From: Microvirga lotononidis
GTDB lineage: Bacteria > Pseudomonadota > Alphaproteobacteria > Rhizobiales > Beijerinckiaceae
NCBI RefSeq assembly: GCF_034627025.1
Contig: NZ_CP141049.1
Span: forward strand, 744,001 to 808,000
DNA length: 64,000 nucleotides
Direction of reading: 5' to 3'
Shown here in pieces: positions 1-9,791 of the stretch. The stretch's first letter is position 1, and each line of letters starts with the position of its first letter. The notes under the pieces were generated by a model. That model did no database searches. It was not told the DNA's origin and was given only the letters and a program-made list of their open reading frames with translations. The translations under genes were made by a program, and so were the position numbers.

Positions 1-764
1 GGCCGCTCAGGCAGCAAGACCGAAGAGCTGATTGATGAGACGGACTTCGCCTGTCGCTCGACATCCCCGCTTGTTGTAATGACCGCGGCGGATCATGCGC
101 ATGGTTTCGAAGCCCATCAGGGTCACGGCGGCGGTTCTCATCGTCTGGAAGCCGCGCGTCGGCCGGATGACGCGCTTGAGCGCGCCATGATCGGCCTCGA
201 TGATGTTGTTGAGGTATTTCGAGGTGCGATGTTCGACGTCCTGCGACAGCAGCCCTTCGTCCTGCAAGCGTCGGATGGCCTTCGGATAGGATGCCAGTTT
301 GTCGGTCGTGATGGAGGAGGGAGGATAGTTGCTCACTATCCTCAGAGCTTTGCGTAAGAAGCGATAAGCGGCTCCAGTATCACGCCGGCCGGACAGCATG
401 GAGGCAATCAGACGACCGTGTTTGTCGACCGCTCGAAACAAGTATCGCCAGCGCCCCCCACGCGCACATAGGTCTCGTCCACCCGCCATGAGCCTGAGCG
501 AGGTCCCTGGTTTGGTCGCACCCGCTTCTCAATCTCCGGGGCATAGCGTTGAACCCAGCGAAAGATCGTGCTTGGATTAACGCTGACACCGCGCTCGGAC
601 ATCATTTCTGCCAGATCGCGATAGCTGATCCCGTACTTGCAGTACCAGCGCACGCACAGCAGGATGATCTCGACTGGGAAACGGCGGCGCTTGAACAAAG
701 ACAACAGGGCGGCTCCTCGATTGGCCGCTCTGGATTATACTGCCGAGGTTACCGCAACAGTGCC
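1..764 (-). mobile_element. IS6-family (IS26-like) element, left end outside window
   Basis: The right terminus is the inverted repeat at 747-764, which reads GGCACTGTTGCGGTAACC on the minus strand, a typical IS6/IS26 end. The transposase stop lies at 7-9 and the other terminus falls before base 1. The element cuts into the small ORF that resumes at about 771. A second, damaged IS6 copy with a related N-terminus sits at 16843-18237. Confidence 0.85.
7..704 (-). pseudogene. IS6-family transposase, frameshifted
   Basis: The N-terminal part (MSLFKRRRFP..., DNA-binding region, then SWRVDETYVRV with the first catalytic Asp) is read from 704. The rest (RWRYLFRAVDKHG..., DKLASYPKAI, and HRTSKYLNNIIEADHGALK with the catalytic Glu) is in another frame down to 7. 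The change of frame falls at about 450-460, just after the first catalytic Asp. Together the pieces cover a full-length IS6 DDE transposase of about 230 residues. One indel therefore inactivates it, unless it is a sequencing error. Confidence 0.85.
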
Positions 765-770
765 GTTTTA

Positions 771-896
771 ACTCTGGAAGGCTTCGATCCTCAATTACAG
801 CCTGAGCTTCAGAAAATCGCCGAGTCGGTTGTGAAGCGCGCCAATATCGTCAGAATCAGCATTGATGCGGCTATGGCCGGCACAACGGCGGAGTAG
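771..896 (+). pseudogene. 3' fragment of an unidentified gene cut by the IS6 element
   Basis: An open frame runs out of the IS6 right end and encodes about 41 residues (TLEGFDPQLQPELQKIAESV...) up to the TAG at 894-896. The next gene starts 6 bases later, so the two were probably co-transcribed. The 5' part is missing and the family is not recognised. The tight spacing suggests it belonged with the nuclease-like gene at 903 and the methylase at 1851. Confidence 0.4.
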
Positions 897-902
897 TCTC
901 AG

Positions 903-1878
903 ATGGCCACTCCGATTGATCCGCCCACGCTTGTCCTGGGCGACGATGATCTCGTCGATTGGATGGAGCTGACCGCACTCTTCGACACCTTCGGTGTCGC
1001 GCGGGTTGACGCTCTGCTCGGCTCACTAATAACGCTGGAGGAAACAGCTGAAGACGACATCGGCGAACGTGACAAGCGGCGAGAGCAGCTTGTTGAACGC
1101 CTGGAGAACGAGATCAACCTTCGGCAGCGTAACCTAGGCGAAACCTATCCGTTTGATCTTTCCGCCTCTGGCGACGAGCTTCTTCTCGATGGCAATTGGC
1201 GCGATCCCAAGTACGCATTCTATCTAATATGCCTGATCACTACCCATGTGACGGGGTCGGCGATCCTTCGCACTCCGCCGGGCGGCGAACTGCTGACGCG
1301 ACTAAGAAACCGTGTCTTCCAAATCGTCGCGACCCTGGGATTGGCTGGCTTAGCGACTGGCCCGGCCTTCAGTGTCGGCTGGCCCCGGCAAACCGGCGAG
1401 ACAATTGTGGAGCTGCTCACCCGGGCGGCGGCGGCAGGGGGAGGGTTTAGTGTTAGAACCCCCCCTGGTCCCTACTTCGCCTCATGAGAAGGACGGCGGT
1501 GTCGATGTCATTGCTTGGACATCCGAGGGCATGCCGCCGCCGCCGGCCTTCTTTTTCGGGCAGACGGCGAGTGGAAAAAACTGGCCAGGCAAACCGGTGA
1601 CTGATCATGCGCGTGTCTTCAGTACAGCCTATATGCTCGACCACATGACGGGAAATCGTCAGTACGTCACACTCATTCCCTACAGGGTGCTGAATGAGGC
1701 GTTTTGGAAGAGCCAATCCCTCATGCATAGGGCCATTCTTGACAGGCTGCGGCTGCCGCGTCGTGCTTTGCGAGGTTTGGAGCTGTCAATGGAAGGCGTA
1801 CCAGTCGATGATGCCGACAATATTGACGTGCTCACCCAGTGGCTTGGTGACTATATAGATTGTGCACAAGCCGCTTGA
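903..1878 (+). pseudogene. Putative PD-(D/E)XK-like restriction nuclease, frameshifted at a poly-C tract
   Basis: The first frame (903-1487) gives MATPIDPPTLVLGDDDLVDW..., with a charged coiled stretch (DIGERDKRREQLVERLENEI). The second frame (to 1878) contains HEKDGGVDVIAW followed by FFFGQTASGKNW. This D-x(n)-Q-x-K arrangement resembles the core of PD-(D/E)XK nucleases, but the assignment is by motif only. The frames join at a run of seven C at 1459-1465; one base more or less restores a protein of about 320 residues. The adenine methylase at 1851-2720 is convergent and overlaps the end by 28 bp, which fits a restriction-modification pair. It could be a true pseudogene, a phase-variable gene or a sequencing error. 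Confidence 0.5.
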
Positions 1879-2720
1879 TTGTTAATAAGCACCTCGCGCT
1901 CTTTGCGCTTGTTCTGCAGGCTGTAAGTGACCGCAAGGTCCTCAACAGCCTGCGTGCTGTAAAGTGTTCGGATCAACGGATGATCGTCATAAGTCAGCAC
2001 CCAGTGCGGCAGGGTTCCACCCTGAAGCATGTCGCTTAAAGCGATATGCTTGCCTTCGTCCATCGCATTCAGATAGAGGCGGCCGCCTGCTGTGATATAA
2101 GGCGGATCAATGAAAAAAAGTGTCTGGTTGATCGCTAAACGCCTGGTCGATCTGGCAAGAAATTTCAAAGCGTCTTCCTGAGTGAGCTGGATGCGGTCCC
2201 TCATTGTGCCTAACCAGCGTACGCGTTCGGCCAAGGCATCCCGATTGAAGCGGGCGTCGATCTTCCATTTGCCCCGCTGATCGTAGCCGCCAATCGGCCC
2301 AGCTCCGATCACTATACCCGAGCGGCTCGTCCGGTTGAGGAAAAACGTCGCGAAACCAAGCTCGAAGCTGGGCTCACTGGAACTTTCGATGATCTTGCGG
2401 GACGCATGCCATGTTTGGAGGTCGACAGGCGTTCTAAGAATTGCTTCGGAAAAGCGCTCGGGCTCGTCGAGGATAAACTTCCAAGCAGAGTAAACCTTAG
2501 GATCAGCATCATTGAGGTGGAGTTGGTCAACAGCGCCTAGCTTCAGAAGGATTACGGCCGCGCCAGCACCACCGCAGAACGGCTCGGCATAGTACCGAGG
2601 TCCTGCAGGAAGAGATTTCAGCCACTCAAGTAAATACTTATAAAGAAATGCCTTTCCGCCTGGATAACGGAAAGGTGAAATCGAACGAATGGTCGACATT
2701 TCCTCGGCCGTTGCGCTCAC
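1851..2720 (-). CDS. DNA adenine N6-methyltransferase (Dam/D12 class)
   Basis: A 289-residue D12-class (PF02086) methyltransferase that would transfer a methyl group from SAM to adenine N6. The SAM-binding motif SPFRYPGGK is at about residues 16-24, AEPFCGGAGAAV (motif I-like) at about 45-56, and the catalytic FFIDPPY (DPPY) near residue 203. Length and motif order are normal, so it looks intact. It faces the damaged nuclease-like gene at 903-1878, suggesting the surviving methylase of a restriction-modification cassette. An orphan or phage-type methylase cannot be excluded. Its promoter side is flanked by an IS5 element starting at 2746. Confidence 0.88.
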   Translation of the reverse strand: MSATAEEMSTIRSISPFRYPGGKAFLYKYLLEWLKSLPAGPRYYAEPFCGGAGAAVILLKLGAVDQLHLNDADPKVYSAWKFILDEPERFSEAILRTPVDLQTWHASRKIIESSSEPSFELGFATFFLNRTSRSGIVIGAGPIGGYDQRGKWKIDARFNRDALAERVRWLGTMRDRIQLTQEDALKFLARSTRRLAINQTLFFIDPPYITAGGRLYLNAMDEGKHIALSDMLQGGTLPHWVLTYDDHPLIRTLYSTQAVEDLAVTYSLQNKRKEREVLINNQAACAQSI

Positions 2721-2745
2721 TTTGCCCGCCTCACCATGTCATTTA

Positions 2746-3677
2746 GAGGCTGACTGAAAAAGGTTGAGTGGCCTCAAGCCCCTGTGATTCCGTCGGATTT
2801 GCGAAGATTCGATGGAGGTCACGATGGTTTGGACCGAGGCCACTCGCCGGCAGTATCGGCGAGACGGGCTGCGTTATGCAAGCAACCTCACCGATGCCGA
2901 ATGGGCGCTGATCGAACCCTTCATGCCCGCCGCCCGGCAGATCGGGCGTCCCCGCATCACCTGCCTGCGGGCCGTGGTTGAGGCCATCCTCTATCTCGCC
3001 TCGACCGGTTGCCAGTGGCGCCAGCTCCCCAAGGAGTTTCCGCCGTATTCGACCGTGCAGGGCTACTTCTATGCCTGGTCACGAGACGGCACCTTCGAGC
3101 GGATCAACCATGCTCTCGTGGCGGCCTCGCGCGAGAAGGACGGCCGTCAGGTGAGCCCCTCAGCCGGCGTGATTGACAGCCAGTCGGTCAAGACCACGGA
3201 AGCCGGAGGCCCGCGCGGCTTTGATGCCGGCAAGAAGATCAAGGGGCGCAAGCGCCACATCATCACCGACACGCAAGGCCATCTGGTTGGGCTGAGGGTC
3301 CATACCGCCGACATCCAGGACCGGGATGGTGCGGTGGAGGTGCTCACCTCCATCCGGGCGCTGCATCCCTGGCTGCGCCATGTCTTTGCCGATGGCGGCT
3401 ATGCGGGCGACAAGTTGCGCGACGCGATCGCCACTCTCGGACGCTGGACCATCGAGATCATCAAACGCTCGGATGTGGCCAAAGGCTTTCAGGTGCTCAA
3501 GTGCCGGTGGGTTGTGGAGCGGACATTCGCTTGGCTTGGACGCTGCCGTCGTCTGGCCAAGGACTTTGAAGCCTCTATCGAGAGTGCCGTCGCCTGGACC
3601 TTTATCGCCCATATTCGGATGCTGACGAGGCGGCTCGCAAGACCCTGAAATCAAACCCGTCTTTCTGAGTCAGACTC
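2746..3677 (+). mobile_element. IS5-family element (IS427/IS1031-like)
   Basis: Terminal inverted repeats are imperfect: GAGGCTGACTGAAAAAG at 2746-2762, and on the minus strand GAGTCTGACTCAGAAAG at 3677-3661. Length is about 932 bp with one transposase gene. No convincing target duplication is visible. Confidence 0.85.
2824..3648 (+). CDS. IS5-family transposase
   Basis: A DDE transposase of 274 residues from the ATG at 2824, preceded by GGAGGTCACG. An upstream in-frame ATG at 2812 is less well placed. It begins with the DUF4096-like N-terminal domain (LTDAEWALIEPFMP, STGCQWRQLP). Catalytic residues are visible in VIDSQSVKT (D), FADGGYAG (D) and WVVERTFAWLGRCRRL (E). It is intact and probably active. 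A related but frameshifted IS5 transposase lies at 5296-6137. Confidence 0.92.
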   Translation: MVWTEATRRQYRRDGLRYASNLTDAEWALIEPFMPAARQIGRPRITCLRAVVEAILYLASTGCQWRQLPKEFPPYSTVQGYFYAWSRDGTFERINHALVAASREKDGRQVSPSAGVIDSQSVKTTEAGGPRGFDAGKKIKGRKRHIITDTQGHLVGLRVHTADIQDRDGAVEVLTSIRALHPWLRHVFADGGYAGDKLRDAIATLGRWTIEIIKRSDVAKGFQVLKCRWVVERTFAWLGRCRRLAKDFEASIESAVAWTFIAHIRMLTRRLARP

Positions 3678-3982
3678 ACATGGGCTTGGATGAGTCAAGT
3701 CTGTTAAGTCAGCCGTTCATGGGGCAACCTCCGATTGATTGTTCCAGATCCAGGTTCTGAGCCGTTGCATGACGCGAGCCGTGCCCGGCTCGGTTCAAAC
3801 TCACATTCGGTCGCTGCTCTCTTCTTGCAGCGGCACCACCTTCCCGCATACGACGGGCGCGGCTCAGGAGGGCGAGACCATTCTCTTAGACGGCCTTTCA
3901 AGCCAAGTCCGTTCTGCGGTTCGTCCCTCCTGGATCTGCCGGGACTGATCAGGCCCCGGAAGATGGGGTGGGTCAACGACAA
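3678..3982. other. Non-coding stretch, probably IS110 end
   Basis: About 300 bases with no convincing gene. It lies just beyond the 3' end of the minus-strand IS110 transposase gene and is probably the non-coding end of that element. IS110-type elements keep long non-coding ends; no boundary could be fixed. Confidence 0.4.
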
Positions 3983-5140
3983 TCAGGTTGCGACAGCTCC
4001 CTCGATGACGACGCCGGCGGTCGTATATTTCCACAAGGCGATGAGCAATTTGCGGGCCAGTGCCACGATCATCGGCTTCTTCAGGCGGCCGCCATTGCGC
4101 GCGATCCGCTGATGGAACCAGCGGCTGAGCGCCGAGGCCGGCTGATGACGCAGCCAGAGCCAGGCCAGTTGGATCATGGTTGTGCGCAGCCGCGCGTTGC
4201 CGGCTTTCGATACGCCCTGTTCCCGATCAACCGATCCACTCTTCCACGGAGTTGGCGCCAAGCCCGCATAGGCGGCGACCTGCCGGCGGTTGCTAAAGCT
4301 GCGGAACATCCCCTCCGACCAGAGAAGAGCAGCAAACTCTGCTCCAATGCCCTTTAGGCCGAGCAACAGGGCTGCTGGCTGCGCGGCACTGACCTCTCTG
4401 ATCCGAGCCAGGAGGGTATCGCGCTCGGCCTCCACGGCCTTGATCTGCTCCAGCAGCAATTCGAGCCGGTCGAGTTCACGCCCGATCTGGGTTTTAAGAT
4501 GCCGCGGCAGCGGCCGGCCATCGCCCGTCGTGAGGCCCTCGAGCCGCTCGCGACGGTCACGCCGTAGGGGTTCGTAGTCGCCAATCCCCTGGGCGAATAG
4601 CAGTCCCTTGATCCGGTTGACATGCTGAACCCGCTCGGCAATGAGCGTCTTGCGTTCCCGGCCGATACGGCGCTGATCCTCCTCCTCCGGCGTGGGCGCT
4701 TTGACCATGGCACAGACGCGCGGTTCGCCGCGCTTGTAGGCCAGCAACGTCCGGACCAGGGCTTCGCCGTCGATCTTGTCGGTCTTGGCCCGTCGCTGCC
4801 TGCGTGAGGTGGCAATCGAGGCGGGATCAACGACGTGACTTTCGATCCCCTCATCCTGAAGCACGCGATGGATCCAGAACCCATCGAGACCCGCTTCCTG
4901 AACAGTGATGATCGGAAACATCTGACCGGTTCGCGCGCGCGCTTTCTCCTGCAACTGCGCAAACCGCATCAGCAGGCCGGCCACATCGCCGCCGCGCACG
5001 CTGTGCTTGGACATCTTCTCACCGGCCCCAGGGGACAAGGAGGTGATCAGCCAAAGGGACCGACTGAGCTCTAACGAGACGAAAATGGCGCCAAGATTAA
5101 TCTGGATAGCAGTCGGCGTGGATCCGTGATCGACGGGCAT
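3983..5140 (-). CDS. IS110-family transposase
   Basis: A DEDD-type transposase of 385 residues if started at the ATG at 5140 (MPVDHGSTPTAIQ); the open frame extends to 5209. The N-terminal RuvC-like domain includes ITVQEAGLDGFWIHRVL and AKTDKIDGEALVRTL, with the acidic residues of the DEDD fold. The C-terminal domain has LLLGLKGIGAEFAALLWSE and AAYAGLAPTPWKSG, including the GLAP motif and the later Ser region. It appears intact. The IS5 element at 5221 is inserted just upstream. Confidence 0.9.
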   Translation of the reverse strand: MPVDHGSTPTAIQINLGAIFVSLELSRSLWLITSLSPGAGEKMSKHSVRGGDVAGLLMRFAQLQEKARARTGQMFPIITVQEAGLDGFWIHRVLQDEGIESHVVDPASIATSRRQRRAKTDKIDGEALVRTLLAYKRGEPRVCAMVKAPTPEEEDQRRIGRERKTLIAERVQHVNRIKGLLFAQGIGDYEPLRRDRRERLEGLTTGDGRPLPRHLKTQIGRELDRLELLLEQIKAVEAERDTLLARIREVSAAQPAALLLGLKGIGAEFAALLWSEGMFRSFSNRRQVAAYAGLAPTPWKSGSVDREQGVSKAGNARLRTTMIQLAWLWLRHQPASALSRWFHQRIARNGGRLKKPMIVALARKLLIALWKYTTAGVVIEGAVAT

Positions 5141-5220
5141 GGACTCCCTCCAATGTGAGTGGTTCTGCAATCTCACTCTGCCAGAAAGCAGATCGCTATC
5201 CACGCCCATGGGATCTCTTA

Positions 5221-6154
5221 GAGCCTGTCCGAGTGAAATTTGAATCCGAGCAATGACTTGTGATTCACTGGTGGCGCCGATTTGCGGAGGCGCCCATGTG
5301 GACCCCAGAGAACCGAGGTCTCTACGCTCGCCCAGGTTTGCGCTACCCGAGCGACCTGACGGATGCCGAATGGGATCTGGTGCGACCGTTTCTGCACCGT
5401 CGCACGAAGTCCGGGCCAGCCCCGGAGCGCTTGCGCGAGATCCTCAATGCCGTTCTGTATGTCTTGAGCACAGGCTGCCAATGGCGGGCTTTGCCCAGAG
5501 ACCTGCCGCCGCGCAGCACCGTGCACGGCTGGTTCGTGCGCTGGCATTGCGATGGCGTGCTCGACCGCCTGCACTTCGCGCTCTACCAGCAGGTCCGCGA
5601 ACTTGAGGGACACCACGCCAGTCCCACCGCCGCGATCGTCGACAGCCAGAGCGTCAAGAGCGCCGAAAAAGGGGGAGGCATATCGATCCGATCGGCTATG
5701 ACGCGGCCAAGAAAGTCAAGGGCAAGAAGCGTCACCTCATCGTCGACACGCTGGGCCTGATGCTTGGGCTGAATGTGACACCGGCCGACGTGCAGGACCG
5801 GGATGGCTTTCTGCCGCTTCTGAAGAGTGTGCGGCGCGTGTTCGTGTTCCTGGAGCGCCTGTTTGCCGATGGCGCCTACAGTGGCGCAGCAACAGCCGCG
5901 GCCGCGAAACGGACCGGCAAGGTGGTTCTGGAGATTGTCAAACGTTCGGATGCCGCCAAAGGCTTCGTGGTGGTTGCGAAGCGGTGGATTGTCGAGAGAA
6001 CCTTTGGATGGCTCGGCCGCTGCCGTCGGCTGGTCAAGGATTTTGAGAACCTCACGCGCACGCAGCTGGCGTTCGTGCAACTCGCCATGATCCGGCTCAT
6101 GACCCGCAGGATCGCAAGGCTTTGTCAAAGCTCATGAATCGCTCGGACCGACTC
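5221..6154 (+). mobile_element. IS5-family element with TTA target duplication
   Basis: Left end GAGCCTGTCCGAGTGAAAT at 5221; the right end read on the minus strand from 6154 is GAGTCGGTCCGAGCGATT. Both ends are flanked by TTA (5218-5220 and 6155-6157), the short TNA duplication expected for this IS5 subgroup. Length is 934 bp. Confidence 0.9.
5296..6137 (+). pseudogene. IS5-family transposase, frame interrupted
   Basis: The ATG at 5296 follows GGAGGCGCCC and starts MWTPENRGLYARPGLRYPSD. The frame holds the first catalytic Asp (IVDSQSVKS) and then goes wrong at AAAAAGGGGG (5666-5675). The rest (GYDAAKKVKGKKRH, FADGAYSG with the second Asp, and WIVERTFGWLGRCRRL with the Glu) continues in the -1 frame to 6137. 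Some IS5 members use programmed frameshifting, but the run here is not a clean slippery heptamer. An indel in the G run is equally likely. Confidence 0.75.
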
Positions 6155-6404
6155 TTAGACGCCACTGCATAGTTGCGAAAGCGCCGATTGCCAATCTAAC
6201 AAGATATCATTAAAGGCTGGCTAAAGTCGACGTCCGCATGCCATAACCAGCGAGTTATCCAGAATAATCTGGAATTGTCCTGGTGTTTTACTTCAAGAAA
6301 GTATGTCGAGGCTTGCCGCAACACCCAGCAGGTCGAAGCAGATTTGATTTCCTAATCCGAGCCTGTTTGAACCCGTTGCAAAGGACGCTATGCGGCCCTA
6401 TGTT
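6155..6404. other. No gene seen
   Basis: About 250 bases between the IS5 right end and the resolvase remnant. No convincing ORF, repeat or regulatory site was recognised. Confidence 0.3.
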
Positions 6405-6701
6405 CTACGCCCGCTTTGCGAGTTTGGCGATTGTCGCTCGGCTGCACCTGGTAGCAGCCTGAATATTCGACCGTGATGCCCCGACCTTGAGCATCGAGAT
6501 GATCCCGGCATTGCGGACAGTGTTCTCTGGGCGTCCCTTGTAGCGGCCTGCAACCTTGGCCTTTGCCTGCCCCTGGGCCTGACGGCGGCGGCGGTCCTCG
6601 TAGTCCTTGCGGGCCACGGCGGCCAGAACATCGAGCATCATACCATTGATGGCGTCGAACATGCGGGCGGTGAAGTCATCGGCCTTTGCGGTCGCCATCA
6701 T
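6405..6701 (-). pseudogene. C-terminal fragment of a Tn3-type serine resolvase
   Basis: The 98-residue frame carries the end of a resolvase catalytic domain (DDFTARMFDAINGMMLDVLA), the basic linker (ARKDYEDRRRRQAQGQAKAK, GRYKGRPEN) and a C-terminal helix-turn-helix (SNIQAATRCSRATIAKLAKR). The N-terminal half with the catalytic Ser is absent. It is a remnant of a Tn3-family or plasmid resolvase. Confidence 0.8.
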
Positions 6702-6957
6702 CCAGTGTGAAGATCGTCAGGTCCCGATGCCGTCTGGTGGCGATCTCGCTCGTTGCGTTCTTCCGCAAACGGAAAGGCAACAGATATCCGGCATGAGGAC
6801 TTCTCCACTGGGGGAGCTTGGATGTGCAAAGGCCTCCATTTCGACGCTCGTTGATCCAGCTGTTCGTACGCTGATAGATCGCCAGCCCTTATGGCTCTCC
6901 AGCGAGGTCAACGTATAGCGATCGCAGGTCACGCCATCCGACACCTTCTGTCGTGTT

Positions 6958-6973
6958 TGTCGGGTCTGCGACA
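6958..6973 (+). promoter_or_regulatory. NifA upstream activator sequence for nifH
   Basis: An exact TGT-N10-ACA (TGTCGGGTCTGCGACA), the NifA binding consensus, 90 bp upstream of the -24 element. The spacing is normal for NifA activation with DNA looping. Confidence 0.85.
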
Positions 6974-7062
6974 CAGGCTTGTTGAGCCCGTCACTTGTTG
7001 CGCCGCAGGCTAAGTAGCTGAAAAGCAATCGCAAAGTTCGTTCTTCGGCTCGATCGCCAAAT

Positions 7063-7077
7063 TGGCACGAGTTTTGA
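7063..7077 (+). promoter_or_regulatory. Sigma-54 promoter of nifH
   Basis: TGGCACG-AGTT-TTGA matches the -24/-12 consensus TGGCACG-N4-TTGC except for the last base of the -12 element. It lies 91 bases before the nifH start. A near-copy with the same variant -12 and downstream sequence is at 60521-60535. Confidence 0.85.
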
Positions 7078-8061
<984 letters not shown>

Positions 8062-8075
8062 CCGCCGCTGCCGAC

Positions 8076-8125
8076 AGGAGGCGCCGACCTTGACCCGGCG
8101 TGCCTTTCCACGAACGGCGCCTCCT
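8076..8125 (+). promoter_or_regulatory. nifH-nifD intercistronic stem-loop
   Basis: AGGAGGCGCCG at 8076-8086 and its exact complement CGGCGCCTCCT at 8115-8125 can pair as an 11-bp stem. It lies between nifH and nifD. Such hairpins often mark mRNA processing or partial termination and raise the NifH:NifDK ratio; that role is inferred. Confidence 0.6.
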
Positions 8126-8164
8126 CGGCGAGGCGTCACCCGAACCTTGAAAGGGGCAGGGCCC

Positions 8165-9667
8165 ATGAGCCTGGACCACGAGAATAACGGCGCTCTCCAT
8201 GAGAAGCTTATCGAGGAAGTGCTGTCGCAATATCCAGATAAGGCGGCGAAGCGCCGCAAGAAGCACCTCAGTGTTGCCACGCGCAGGGATGAGATCGGCG
8301 AGGCGGGCAAGGTCCTGTCCGAATGCGACGTCAAATCGAACATCAAGTCCATTCCGGGCGTGATGACAATCCGCGGCTGCGCCTATGCCGGCTCCAAAGG
8401 TGTGGTGTGGGGTCCGGTCAAGGATATGGTCCACATCTCGCACGGACCAGTCGGTTGCGGTCAATATTCCTGGTCGCAGCGCCGCAACTACTACACCGGC
8501 ATGACGGGCATCGACACGTTCGTGACGATGCAGTTCACCTCCGACTTCCAAGAGAAGGACATCGTTTTCGGGGGCGACAAGAAGCTGGAACAGGTCATCG
8601 ACGAGGTCGAGGAACTGTTTCCGCTGAACAAGGGCATCACCGTGCAGTCCGAATGCCCGATCGGCCTGATTGGCGACGATATCGAGGCGGTGTCGCGCAA
8701 GAAGGCCAAGGAGCACGCCAAGACGATTGTGCCGGTGCGCTGCGAGGGCTTCCGCGGCGTCTCGCAATCGCTCGGCCACCACATCGCCAACGACGCGATC
8801 CGCGATTGGGTCTTCGACAAGAAGGAAGTCGAGTTCGAGCCCAGCGCATACGACGTCAACGTCATCGGCGACTACAATATCGGCGGCGACGCCTGGGCCT
8901 CGCGCATCCTGCTCGAGGAGGTGGGGCTGCGCGTGGTCGGCAACTGGTCGGGGGACGCCACGCTCGCTGAGATCGAGCGCGCGCCGAAGGCTAAGCTCAA
9001 CCTCATCCACTGCTACCGGTCGATGAACTACATCTGCCGGCACATGGAGGAAAAGTACGGCATCGCCTGGATGGAATACAATTTCTTTGGCCCCTCCCAG
9101 ATCGAAGCCTCTCTGCGCAAGATTGCCAAGCATTTCGGGCCGGAAATCGAGGACAAGACCGAGGCGGTCATCGCCAAGTACCGGCCCTTGGTCGATGCGG
9201 TCATCGCCAAGTACCGGCCGCGCCTCGAGGGCAAGACGGTGATGCTCTATGTCGGCGGCCTGCGTCCCCGTCACGTCATCACGGCCTACGAGAATCTCGG
9301 CATGGAGATCGTCGGCACCGGCTACGAGTTCGGCCACAACGACGACTATCAGCGCACTGGCCATTACGTGAAGAAGGGTACGCTGATCTATGACGACGTG
9401 ACCGGTTACGAGTTGGAGAAGTTCATTGAGGGGATCCGCCCTGATCTCGTTGGCTCCGGCATCAAGGAGAAGTACCCGGTACAGAAGATGGGCATCCCGT
9501 TCCGTCAGATGCACTCCTGGGATTATTCCGGCCCGTATCACGGCTATGACGGGTTTGCCATCTTCGCCCGCGACATGGATCTGGCCATCAACAACCCGGT
9601 CTGGGACCTCTACGACGCCCCCTGGAAGAAAAAGGCCGTGCCGCTGGCGGCGATGGCCGCCGAATGA
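8165..9667 (+). CDS. nifD: Nitrogenase MoFe protein alpha chain
   Basis: The 500-residue alpha subunit holds FeMo-cofactor and shares the P-cluster with NifK. P-cluster Cys residues appear in [17 protein letters not shown] and [11 protein letters not shown]; FeMo-co ligands in [11 protein letters not shown] (Cys) and [14 protein letters not shown] (His). The start at 8165 (MSLDHENNG) follows AAAGGGGCAGGGCCC. A 23-bp exact direct repeat at 9164-9186 and 9197-9219 encodes the doubled VIAKYRP segment, which is usual in rhizobial NifD. It is intact and co-transcribed with nifH and nifK. Confidence 0.98.
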   Translation: MSLDHENNGALHEKLIEEVLSQYPDKAAKRRKKHLSVATRRDEIGEAGKVLSECDVKSNIKSIPGVMTIRGCAYAGSKGVVWGPVKDMVHISHGPVGCGQYSWSQRRNYYTGMTGIDTFVTMQFTSDFQEKDIVFGGDKKLEQVIDEVEELFPLNKGITVQSECPIGLIGDDIEAVSRKKAKEHAKTIVPVRCEGFRGVSQSLGHHIANDAIRDWVFDKKEVEFEPSAYDVNVIGDYNIGGDAWASRILLEEVGLRVVGNWSGDATLAEIERAPKAKLNLIHCYRSMNYICRHMEEKYGIAWMEYNFFGPSQIEASLRKIAKHFGPEIEDKTEAVIAKYRPLVDAVIAKYRPRLEGKTVMLYVGGLRPRHVITAYENLGMEIVGTGYEFGHNDDYQRTGHYVKKGTLIYDDVTGYELEKFIEGIRPDLVGSGIKEKYPVQKMGIPFRQMHSWDYSGPYHGYDGFAIFARDMDLAINNPVWDLYDAPWKKKAVPLAAMAAE

Positions 9668-9672
9668 GACCT

Positions 9673-9695
9673 GGCCTCCCACGGGCAGGGAGGCC
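9673..9695 (+). promoter_or_regulatory. nifD-nifK intercistronic stem-loop
   Basis: GGCCTCCC at 9673-9680 pairs with GGGAGGCC at 9688-9695 over a 7-nt loop. It sits right after the nifD stop. There is no U run, so a simple terminator is unlikely; an mRNA-stability role is inferred. Confidence 0.55.
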
Positions 9696-9791
9696 GATAA
9701 ACGCCCGCAGGCTTTGATCCGCGGGAGACCTGAAACGTCTCGACATCCCTGTGCCGCCGTATGGCGCGGCCAGATGGAAGAGGTGACCACC

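Noticed and set aside
3704..3982. Minus-strand 92-codon frame after the IS5 element
   Set aside because: No recognisable domain, Arg/Pro-rich composition typical of chance frames; probably IS110 non-coding end.
6717..7034. Minus-strand 105-codon frame upstream of nifH
   Set aside because: It overlaps the nifH activator site and shows no family features; taken as regulatory DNA.
9164..9219. 23-bp direct repeat inside nifD as a recent duplication
   Set aside because: The doubled VIAKYRP segment is usual in rhizobial NifD proteins and the copies are in register; it is not evidence of rearrangement.
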